A DNA stretch of 64,000 nucleotides, from the NCBI GenBank assembly GCA_009746045.1, contig RPFO01000171.1:1-64000 (forward strand), read 5' to 3'. The stretch's first letter is position 1. Each line of letters begins with the position of its first letter. Source of the DNA: Mesostigma viride (taxonomy: Eukaryota; Streptophyta; Mesostigmatophyceae; Mesostigmatales; Mesostigmataceae). The translations under genes were made by a program, and so were the position numbers. Shown in pieces: positions 11,853-21,266 of this stretch. Under the pieces are notes generated by a model. The model was given only the letters and a program-made list of their open reading frames with translations, searched no databases and was not told the origin of the DNA.

Positions 11853-12166
11853 GATTGTCTCGGCAAGGTTAAAATCTGGTCACAACCGAGTCTCGGCAAG
11901 GTGAAAATCTGGAGACAGCCGAGAAAGCCGGAGACGCTCAATCCGTAATGGTAAAGATTAAGACTAATATGCGACGATGGTTGAGAACAGCAAATACGAG
12001 GTAGAGACGATCGTCTAAATACTGGAGTTCTTGAATTTCGATACAGGGAAGCCCGTCTAGGATATGCACGACTGGCATAAAGTGCCGACGTCGGATTCAG
12101 GGAGTCAATTTGCCCGATAAATCGGACCAGTTTCAGCAATTTAGTAGGCCACCCCGCTCGATACCA
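11853..12166 (-). other. Leader and primer-binding site of element B1
   Basis: Untranslated leader between the 5' LTR and gag. It holds TGGTATCGAGCGGGG next to the LTR and, just before the gag ATG, two copies of a sequence ending ACCTTGCCGAGAC. No separate gene is supported. Confidence 0.75.
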
Positions 12167-12697
12167 TGTCAGAATGTAAGACAGGTGGCAGGCTTAAAGA
12201 TCGAATAATGCTTTACTGATTTTATATATTGACTTTGAGTCGGCGTACAAACGGGTAGCCATGACAATTGCAGGGGCAACATTAAGTGGAAAAACACACT
12301 GTCGCAGTATCCGTCGATCTTAAATTAATCTACGGTATAAGTTAAAGTGCATCCAGCCGCCACACACAAGTGGGTGGCTTACATCAACACTAAAATGATG
12401 CGTCAGATCACTAGTATGCAAGTACAAGGACATTGCGCCTCCAGGGCAGCACTTAGTGAACATAGGGTCGGCGCGTAGCGCGGAGCCAGGCAAATTTTGT
12501 CAGACGGCTACAGTACCACTGGCTACAGTACCACTGGTTACAGTACCACTAGGGTACGGATGTCAGCTAACTAATATATTTAGCTAACTAATATATTTAG
12601 TAAAATGTAGAAGAAAGTAGTCATATAAGTTCCGGTATACCCGAAACTAGCACACTCAATAAAAAGACTGTCAGGCATATTGGGGCATATCCTGACA
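12167..12697 (-). repeat. 5' LTR of element B1
   Basis: 531 bp, apparently identical to 9862-10392. Confidence 0.93.
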
Positions 12698-14640
12698 GTG
12701 TGTACATGTGTGTGCAGCCGGCCCTTGCGTGCGCGGTGTGTGTACATGTGAGTGCAGCTGCCCCAAGCGTGCGCGGTGTGTGTACATGTGTGTGCAGTTG
12801 CCCCTTGCGTGCGCGGTGGATGTACGTGTGTGTGCATGCCGGCAATTGCGTGCATGGTGTGTGTACGTGTGTGTGCAGCCGCCCCTTGCGTGCGCGGTGT
12901 GTGTACGTGTGTGTGCACTCGCCCCTTGCGTGCGCGGTGGATGTACATGTGTGTGCAGCCGCCCCTTGCGTGCATGGTGTATGTACATGTGTTTGCACTC
13001 GCCCCTTGCGTGCGCGGTGGATGTACATGTGTGTGCAGCCGAACCTTGCGTGCATGGTGTGTGTACCTGTGCGTGAAGTCGCTCCTTGCGTGCATGGTGT
13101 GTGTACGTGTGTGTGCAGCCGCCCCTTGCGTGCATGGTGTATGTACATGTGAGTGCCGTTGCCCCTTGCGTGCGCGGTGTATGTACGTGTGTGTGCAGCC
13201 GTCCCTTAATTGCGTGCGCGGTGTGTGTACGTGTGTGTGCAGCCGCCCCTTGCGTGCATGGTGAGTGTACCTGTGCGTGAAGTCGCTCCTTGCGTGCATG
13301 GTGTGTGTACGTGTGTGTGCAGCCGCCCCTTGCGTGCATGGTGTATGTACATGTGAGTGCCGTTGCCCCAAGCGTGCATTGTGTGTGTAAGTGTGTGTGC
13401 AGCCGGCCCTTGCGTGCATGGTGTGTGTACATGTGAGTGCAGCCGGCCCTTGCGTGCATGGTGTGTGTACGTGTGTGTGCAGTTGCCCCTTGCGTGCGCG
13501 GTGTATGTACGTGTGTGTGCAGCCGGCCCTTGCGTGCGCGGTGTGTGTACATGTGAGTGCAGCCGCCCCAAGCGTGTGTACATGTGTGTGCAGTTGCCCC
13601 TTGCGTGCGCAGTGGATGTACGTGTGTGTGCATGCCGGCAATTGCGTGCATGGTGTGTGTACGTGTGTGTGCAGCCGCCCCTTGCGTGCGCGGTGTGTGT
13701 ACGTGTGTGTGCACTCGCCCCTTGCGTGCGCGGTGTATGTACGTGTGTGCAGCCGCCCCTTGCGTGCGCGGTGTATGCCAGTGTGTGTGCATGCCGGCCC
13801 TTGCGTGCAAGGTGTGTGTAAGTGTGTGTGCAGCCCCTTGCGTGCATGGTGTATGTACGTGTGTGTGCAGCTGCCCCTTGCGTGCGCGGTGTGTGTACGT
13901 GTGTGTGCAGCCGCCCCTTGCGTGCGCGGTGTATGTACGTGTGTGTGCAGCCGGCCCTTGCGTGCATGGTGTGTGTACGTGTGTGTGCAGCCGGCCCTTG
14001 CGTGCGCGGTGGATGTACATGTGTGTGCAGTCGCCCCTTGCGTGCGCGGTGTAGGTATACGTATGTGTGCAGCCGCCCCTTGCGTGCGCGGTGTATGTAC
14101 GTGTGTGTGCAGCCGCCCCGTGGTTGCGCGGTGTATGTACATGTGTGTGCAGTTGCCCCTTGCGTGCGCGGTGTATGTACGTGTGTGTGCAGCCGCCCCT
14201 TGCGTGCGCGGTGTAGGTACGTGTGTGTGCAGCCGCCCCAAGCGTGCGCGGTGTGTGTACATGTGAGTGCAGCTGCCCCAAGCGTGCGCGGTGTGTGTAC
14301 ATGTGTAAAGTGCAGTTGCCCCTTGCGTGCGCGGTGGATGTACGTGTGTGTGCATGCCGGCAATTGCGTGCATGGTGTGTGTACGTGTGTGTGCAGCCGC
14401 CCCTTGCGTGCGCGGTGTGTGTACGTGTGTGTGCACTCGCCCCTTGCGTGCGCGGTGGATGTACATGTGTGTGCAGCCGCCCCTTGCGTGCATGGTGTAT
14501 GTCCATGTGTGGGCAGTTGCCCCTTGCGTGCGCGGTGTATGTACATGTTTTTGCACTCGCCCCTTGCGTGCATGGTGTATGTATGTGTGTGTGCAGCCGC
14601 CCCTTGCGTGCGCGGTGGATGTACGTGTGTGTGCAGCCAC
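12698..14640. repeat. 40-bp satellite array, block 4
   Basis: About 49 units. Unit order from about 13330 onward is repeated in block 6 (from about 25470), so blocks 4-5 and 6-7 look like duplicated segments. One unit at 14297-14316 carries three extra A's. Confidence 0.97.
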
Positions 14641-16647
14641 TGTTTAAAATATGTATAATGCGTTACTTGGTCAACATGATAATTGACGTAATTCATTAGA
14701 ATTAATTAACGCATATTGGCAGCACGGCTATGGCATTGCCCTTGCCATCGGGCAGCCATTAGCCTAAATTGCTACATTGTCACTTGCTAGCAAGGAAAAG
14801 GGGAGAGTTCGTGGAGTTGCCAACCCTAAAATCATGCACGGTGGCATGGGGTCGGCACTACCCTTGGCGACAATCTAACGGCTGGCACAAATGACAGGTC
14901 AGCATCACTAGTGGTGTCGAATGCATGCATACGGTGCACATTCTAGAAAGTACTGCGCACAGGTGCAGGCGCATCATGACGTGGACATAGGTACGGCCAC
15001 TCTAATTATCGCCACACATATTGCACGCTCAGTGCCGGAATAGGACCATCGGCACTAAATATCTCACTCGCCACTATATAAAATGTGATGCGATAAGTTG
15101 GAATAGCACACGGCTAGACTACCTAGCATAAATACACGGCAAGAGGTGGGCATAACCTCAGACACCCCCCTTGCACAGCTCATGCGTGCTCAAAAGAAAC
15201 ATGACACTCCTTCCTCTCCCCCCTCAATAACTAGGTAGGATAGCCGGGTACAAAACACCCTGGCATACCCCCCTTACACGGCTAACCATGGTGGGGATAA
15301 GGAGGTTCAAACTCAGTACCAGCAAGAAAGATGGGGAATCAGGCACCCCCCCTCAAGGAGAAGGTCCTTTCAGGTCAACGGCCAACAAAGGACTAGCTCA
15401 ACTATGACAAAAAACAATGGCCGGCAGGTCATAAATAATCCAAACTGATTATCAACGAAATCTCGACAAAAGGCGCTCGGCTCATACACCCCCTGGCTCG
15501 TGGCTCTAGGCTCCTTGGCTCGGCGGCTCCTGGCTCAGCGGCTCTTACGGGCTCTCCCGGCACTGGGCTCACGGCACGTGGCTCTCGGGCAGGCACTGGG
15601 CGCTCGACATAAAAAGTCGAGTATAATAGTCTAGCGGATCAATGCCGCTTGCCATAGAAGGCGATATCAGCTCGTAGACTCTGCGAAAATGGGCTTGAAT
15701 CCTCACGGCTCACTGTGCCAGCAGCGGAATCAGCATCCGGAACAATAAATTTGCTGTCGTCGAAAAAATAAAAAAGTTGGCTGTCCCCGCCCAGAACCAA
15801 ACACGGACTTCAGGCATCCAGCGTCAACGCTTGCACACCATGCACACTGGCAGCTGCGGGTGTGCTCACGAATCTGTTTTACGCAAATATATGCAACACA
15901 CCGAATCCAGGTCTGCTGGCAGCAACGCCAGCGGCACCAAGTGCTAGCTGCGCTGTCCTCGTAAATGGCTTGGCGGACTACAACGGCCGTGGCCAGACTC
16001 GCGCAAAGGCGAAACTCCAACGAAAGTGCCGGCGATGCAAGCACACCTCGTCCTCGAGGTGGGAAGAAAATAATGCTCGCCAGGCAAAGGCTGAAAGACC
16101 ATGAACCATCAGCTCCGATACCATGTTTAAAATATGTATAATGCGTTACTTGGTCAACATGATAATTGACGTAATTCATTAGAATTAATTAACGCATATT
16201 GGCAGCACGGCTATGGCATTGCCCTTGCCATCGGGCAGCCATTAGCCTAAATTGCTACATTGTCACTTGCTAGCAAGGAAAAGGGGAGAGTTCGTGGAGT
16301 TGCCAACCCTAAAATCATGCACGGTGGCATGGGGTCGGCACTACCCTTGGCGACAATCTAACGGCTGGCACAAATGACAGGTCAGCATCACTAGTGGTGT
16401 CGAATGCATGCATACGGTGCACATTCTAGAAAGTACTGCGCACAGGTGCAGGCGCATCATGACGTGGACATAGGTACGGCCACTCTAATTATCGCCACAC
16501 ATATTGCACGCTCAGTGCCGGAATAGGACCATCGGCACTAAATATCTCACTCGCCACTATATAAAATGTGATGCGATAAGTTGGAATAGCACACGGCTAG
16601 ACTACCTAGCATAAATACACGGCAAGAGGTGGGCATAACCTCAGACA
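14641..16647 (-). mobile_element. LTR retrotransposon family A, copy 2 (non-autonomous)
   Basis: A 2007-bp element in minus orientation with two 524-bp LTRs (14641-15164 and 16124-16647), plus-strand TGTTTAAAAT...CTCAGACA. GCCAC flanks both sides (14636-14640 and 16648-16652). The primer site reads CCATCAGCTCCGATACCA on the plus strand at 16106-16123. Both LTRs share variants that differ from A1 (AAGGAAAAGGGGAGAG), so this copy inserted independently. An uninterrupted version of its target survives at 27126-27150. It contains no gag or pol. Confidence 0.95.
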
Positions 16648-17275
16648 GCCACCCCTTTCGTGCGCGGTGTATGTACATGTGAGTGCCGTCGCCCCAAGCG
16701 TGCATTTTGTGTGTCAGTGTGTGTGCAGCAGCCCCTTGCGTGCGCGGTGTATGTACGTGTGTGTGCAGCCGCCCCGTGGTTGCGCGGTGGATGTACATGT
16801 GAGTGGAGTTGCCCCTTGCGTGCGCGGTGTATGTACGTGTGTGTGCAGCCGCCCCTTGCGTGCGCGGTGTAGGTACGTGTGTGTGCAGCCGCCCCAAGCG
16901 TGCGCGGTGTATGTACGTGTGTGTGCAGCCGGCCCTTGCGTGCATGGTGTGTGTACGTGTGTGTGCAGCCGGCCCTTGCGTGCGCGGTGTAGGTACGTAT
17001 GTGTGCAGTCGCCCCTTGGGTGCGCGGTGTAGGTACGTATGTGTGCAGCCGCCCCTTGCGTGCGCGGTGTATGTACGTGTGTGTGCAGCCGCCCCTTGCG
17101 TGCATGGTGTATGTACATGTGAGTGCCGTTGCCCCTTGCGTGCGCGGTGTATGTACGTGTGTGTGCAGCCGTCCCTTAATTGCGTGCGCGGTGTGTGTAC
17201 GTGTGTGTGCAGCCGCCCCTTGCGTGCATGGTGAGTGTACCTGTGCGTGAAGTCGCTCCTTGCGTGCATGGTGTG
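16648..17275. repeat. 40-bp satellite array, block 5
   Basis: About 16 units between elements A2 and D, ending in GTGTG, which is duplicated after element D. Confidence 0.97.
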
Positions 17276-17919
17276 AGTTAGCATATTGGTGATGCAATAT
17301 GCTAAGCATATCATACTTGAAGTGGCCTTTCCAACGCCGTGCTAAACGCCTCATTTGGACAAGGAACTTGAGAGTTATCAAGTCCCGAAGTAATGCCGCC
17401 GGACGCTACAGCAGTACCAGGACTAAGGACACGTGAGGGACAGGGCACGTGGCAGTGTTGGGTGAACCATCACACGTTACGTGTCACAGGACCGACTGTC
17501 ACTAGGAGGTACTGTGGTCAATATTGGTTGATGATACCAAGAATGTCACAGGACTTCAGGACTGGCAGTCCTGCAGGCCTGGGATGGATGGGTACTTGTC
17601 ATGACGGATAAATCCAGAGCGTTACTGTCATTCATGGAAGGACAGACGTCCTGGATTGATGCAACCAAGGAAATTGACAGTGGCGGACCTGCCAAGGCGT
17701 GCAAGGCCTGGCAGCAATGGTGAGACCTAGAAAGGCTCGGACACAGCAGTGGCCAAGCGTCTTTTCCCAACACCGTCCGTGGGTGCTGCCGCCTCAGGCT
17801 AGTGACCACAGGGTAGTGAGGCAACTGTGGTAAAGGTTAAAAGCCGCTGGTTGAAACCATGGCTCCATTCATCACATCTTGGGAAGACCAGAAACTCACT
17901 GATCCGCGTTCATCTAAAT
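17276..17919 (+). repeat. 5' LTR of element D
   Basis: 644 bp. Starts AGTTAGCATATTGG and ends GTTCATCTAAAT. Contains CACGTG-type boxes near 17430-17450. Repeated at 24796-25439. Confidence 0.93.
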
Positions 17920-17943
17920 CGTATTACAGTCTGGTCGACGGAT

Positions 17944-19664
17944 ATGTCGAATTCGGACTCTGAAGCTAGGACAAACACCTTTGCGCGTGCAGCAACGGTA
18001 GCGGCGTCCAGTCCAGTACCCGCAGGAGGGCACGAGGACTCGGGGAAGTGCGCCGAAATATTCGTGCGGTGTCGGCACCGGGCGAGTACGTCCGAGGAGC
18101 AGCCGAGCAGCTGCTGAGATTTCGCGAGGACCTCGCGGAAATCATCAGAAGGCTGCCAGCGTCTTGGCGGGCTGGCCACACAAACGCATTCGCGTTTGAG
18201 CAGGTGGTCACTCTGCTTTTGCAGATAATTGCCATAAGCCTCGGGGGTGCCCGAGAGATAAACGACCTTGTCGCCAATCTCCGCCTTGGGGACGACTACA
18301 CCGGCGTGCCAAACGTGGTGCAGGTCGCCCGGGACAGGCGGGAGGCCATCGTTCGTGGCAGTACGCAGGCGTTGGTGGCAGAGTGCCAGAATCTGGCGCA
18401 CTCTGTCTTAGAGTTGACCAGAGGCGCTGCTGATCGTGTCTTCATTACTCTTAATCCCTTCTCCATCTACACTAGTCGGGATACTCCACATTCTCGCCGA
18501 GAGTTAAACCAGCTAAGTTTGACTGTCGACGTGGTTGGCGGTCGAGAGGTCTCAGCCGACGACGCCTTCTACGACTTCGTAGATCAGCCAGCAGGGGCGG
18601 TAGTACAGCCGGCCCAGAGGCGTCACGAGGGCGACGGCTCTCAGGAGGGCCGTGAGCAGGCGCAGCGGGACGAGCTTAATCGCTACCACATTGACGACAA
18701 CGTTGGTTTAGGTGAGGCCATTTGCTGAGGTGGGGGCGTTCTCGCTGGATACGTGATTACGCGTATGGTTTGAGGCTTCCGGTGGTTATTAGGCCTGTGC
18801 CTACTCACGACGACCAGGGGCAGCCATTGAATCCGGTGGAGGGACCGTTCCACGAGCCAGCACCTGCACCGGTTGCAGGAGAAGCTTCGTCTGAAAACGA
18901 GGCTTGAGGGGGTGGAGGATAGGTGGAGAGTTTGCTGTTTTCTTGTTGCAAAGTTGGTCGCAGCCATTGTATATAATGCCTAGGAGGGCAAGCCGGGGTG
19001 CGGCGACATTCGAGGAGCAACGGGAGCGAACGGCAGAGGAGGACATCGCCAGAGAGGAAGGGGAGGCGATGGAGGAGAGGGGCGTGGAGGCGCCAGCTGG
19101 GCAACCTATCCCAGAGATGGACCCCAGGCCGGGAGAACACACAAGCGGTGGCGTGATGGGCAAGCTGAGGCGGAGAAAGTCAAGCGTGCCAGGCGACCTA
19201 CGGATGCAGTGGTGCTCACAACGCCTGGTGAGGAGGACGCCATCGTCACCCCAGGTGTGCGTGCTGCAAAGCAAGCTGCTGTTCACGATAGGGTGTCTGG
19301 TATGTTGCCCGAGCGTTTGGAGGCTAGGATTGACCCTCCCCAGGCACCACCAGTGCGTGTGGGGAGTGTGTTGCCTGGCACCCGTCCATTTTCTGATGCT
19401 GTGACAGTCATGAATGGGCAGAAAGCGCTCAACCCTCCCTGAAGCAAGACAACCTGGATAAATGGCTTGATGACATGAAGCTAGTTGTGGGCTCTGTCGC
19501 AGCAGGTGTGGATATTGTCAGGGTGTTTCACTCTTCCACCGCAAACAAGGGTCGTCTGAAAGGGTCAATGACATGGCTAGGCATGCTCTGAAGAGGGGCA
19601 CACTTGGCTGCAGTTCCTGGATGACATCAAGGAGGAGTTTTCTGACAGGGTTCACAATCTCACC
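17944..19664 (+). pseudogene. Frameshifted 5' gag region of element D
   Basis: The first ATG (17944) opens a 57-codon frame. From about 17970 to 18728 a different frame stays open (about 250 codons, helical, no ATG of its own), followed by fragments at 18722-18907, 18976-19200 and 19209-19442, and a helical stretch at about 19530-19664 that switches frame at least twice. Together they look like one Gag/ORF1 protein interrupted by several one-base shifts. I recognise no domain here. Alternatives are introns, sequencing indels in a live element, or true decay. A 163-codon minus-strand frame (17910-18401) overlaps and is considered a shadow. Confidence 0.5.
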
Positions 19665-20294
19665 ATGGAAAAGAAGAGAGAATTTGATGAGTTTGAGATC
19701 AAGGGTGAGGTGGCTGCTGAGCTGGCCAGGTTTGAGTTGATCGTGGAGGCAGGCAAGAAGCAGGGCTTCAGTGTGACAGTCAGGGCAGCAGCAGACCACT
19801 TCTTTGATAAGATGGGCTTGTCAGAGGAAGGTAGGGCTACTGCTAGGCAGCTCTGTGATCTCACTGATGGCACCTGGGGGGCTCTGAAGCGTGTGATACT
19901 AAACTTCAGGACCCGGGTCCCTACCTGCAAGGGTATCAGTTCTCAGGGAGGGTCAGCGTCTCAGGCTAGCCAGGGCAAGAACCGTACCCCATCTGGGACA
20001 CGGTATGGTAGCAGGAGAAGGAAGCAGGCCCAGAAGGAGCAGAACCAGGGTGGTGGAGGTCAGCAGGGGAACCAGAATCAGGGGAACCAGTCTGGCAACC
20101 GTAACAGCCATCAGCAGGGTAAGGGTGGTGGCCAGGGGCAGAATAACAATCAGGCCTCAGGCAACCAGAACAAGCAGGACAGCAAGGCCCCAGGGGGAGG
20201 GTCTGGCAAGAGCAAGTGTTTTGCTTGTGGCAAGGAAGGTCACTGGAAGAGGGATTGCCCAAACAAGAAGAAGGGGCAGTCTGATCAGAAGTGA
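19665..20294 (+). CDS. gag: Gag C-terminal part with zinc knuckle, element D
   Basis: 210 codons in one frame; the frame upstream of this ATG also encodes Gag-like residues back to about 19600, so this ATG may not be the true start. An acidic helical segment is followed by a Gln/Asn/Gly-rich linker (about residues 95-185) and a zinc knuckle CFACGKEGHWKRDC (C-x2-C-x4-H-x4-C), then a basic end. It stops at TGA (20292-20294). The next codons (CTA GTG) continue in the same frame into the integrase part, so readthrough could yield a Gag-Pol fusion. Confidence 0.75.
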   Translation: MEKKREFDEFEIKGEVAAELARFELIVEAGKKQGFSVTVRAAADHFFDKMGLSEEGRATARQLCDLTDGTWGALKRVILNFRTRVPTCKGISSQGGSASQASQGKNRTPSGTRYGSRRRKQAQKEQNQGGGGQQGNQNQGNQSGNRNSHQQGKGGGQGQNNNQASGNQNKQDSKAPGGGSGKSKCFACGKEGHWKRDCPNKKKGQSDQK

Positions 20295-21266
20295 CTAGTG
20301 AAGCAGTCCCGTGTACATAGTGAGACACCCTGTGGGGACACAGCTTCACATGTAAATAAATCTGGGCAGGGTGCCACCTCTGATCAGCACCAGGGGTGTA
20401 CTGATGTTCTCATTCCACAAGATTGCATGCATGCTGCAGCACAACAATCCCCTCAACTGTCAACAGGTGGAGGGTCCCCAGACAGGGTTGGCTCTGGGAG
20501 CCTAGATGCTCTGCTGGGAGGGTCTGCTGGGTCCTCTGGATCCAAGATGCAGAAGGTGGATGTTGCGTCCTCACACGCAGGGCCCGTCCAGGCGTCTTCC
20601 CAGGTGCGTAATCTGGCTAGGCAACTGAGCTACACGGATGCTGGACGCAGGCTGCACAATATCTTTGGTCACACAGCCATGGCTGAGATGTTTGGTTGGA
20701 AGATTGGAGATGAGCCACTGAGGGAAGCATGCAGGGCTGCAGCTGAGCAATGTGCTTGTAAGGAGAATGCTGCCAAGAAGCCAAGGTCCCATGCTAGGGA
20801 GCCTGCCAGGGAGAAGGGGGACATCCAGGTAGACGTCCAGCATATCAGGGGCTTATACATTTTGGTGGCAGTGGACAGATTTAGCAGGTACAGGCTGCTC
20901 CAGATTCTGCCAGATATGAAGGGGAATACCCTGCTGCTGGGCTTGCAGACTCTCTTACCAGGCTTTGGGGTGTACAAGACAGTACAGGCTGATATTCAGT
21001 TTGAGTGCCTACTGTCACAGCAGGAGCAACTGCCATGCAAGCTGCTGGTCACGCCCAGGGAGAGCCATGGACAGCAAGGTGCTGTGGAGAGATCCATCAG
21101 GGAGGTCAAGACCGTAGTGCTGGCAGAACCTAAGGTGCCACTGGTAGCATCTGCTTTGGAGAGGGCAGTGTGGACCAGGCAGGTGGAAGAACAGTTGAAC
21201 CTCAGAATAAACTACTATTATGACGGGGTGGCTGTCAATCCTGTAGCACTGCAGTTTGGATGCTAG
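20295..21266 (+). CDS. pol: Integrase part of pol, element D
   Basis: Open in the gag frame after the TGA. The first ~110 codons are low complexity. Then comes an integrase zinc-binding region (H...H in LHNIFGH; cysteines in CRAAAEQCAC), followed by a catalytic core with Asp in DVQH, Asp in QADIQFE and Glu in GQQGAVERSIREVK. The D-to-E gap is 31 residues against the usual 35. It ends VALQFGC then TAG (21264-21266), at the point where Copia integrases carry LRVFGC. The following frame begins at an ATG overlapping this stop. No ATG lies near the start, so expression needs readthrough or a fusion. Acts in cDNA integration in the nucleus. Confidence 0.8.
   Translation, partial: LVKQSRVHSETPCGDTASHVNKSGQGATSDQHQGCTDVLIPQDCMHAAAQQSPQLSTGGGSPDRVGSGSLDALLGGSAGSSGSKMQKVDVASSHAGPVQASSQVRNLARQLSYTDAGRRLHNIFGHTAMAEMFGWKIGDEPLREACRAAAEQCACKENAAKKPRSHAREPAREKGDIQVDVQHIRGLYILVAVDRFSRYRLLQILPDMKGNTLLLGLQTLLPGFGVYKTVQADIQFECLLSQQEQLPCKLLVTPRESHGQQGAVERSIREVKTVVLAEPKVPLVASALERAVWTRQVEEQLNLRINYYYDGVAVNPVALQFGC

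Larger units (their letters stand above)
9862..12697 (-). mobile_element. LTR retrotransposon family B, copy 1 (gag only)
   Basis: A complete 2836-bp element in minus orientation. Both LTRs are 531 bp and look identical (9862-10392 and 12167-12697). On the plus strand they run TGTCAGAATG...TCCTGACA. GTGTG flanks both sides (9857-9861 and 12698-12702). Next to the inner LTR edge the plus strand reads ...CTCGATACCA, i.e. a TGGTATCGAG primer site on the minus strand; a G6 polypurine tract adjoins the other LTR. One gag-like gene is present and no protease, integrase or reverse transcriptase, so the element depends on a partner for replication. Confidence 0.95.

Noticed and set aside
17910-18401. 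163-codon minus-strand frame in element D
   Set aside because: Antisense to the 5' gag region in a plus-strand element. Neither strand has a recognisable domain, and the plus frame is longer.
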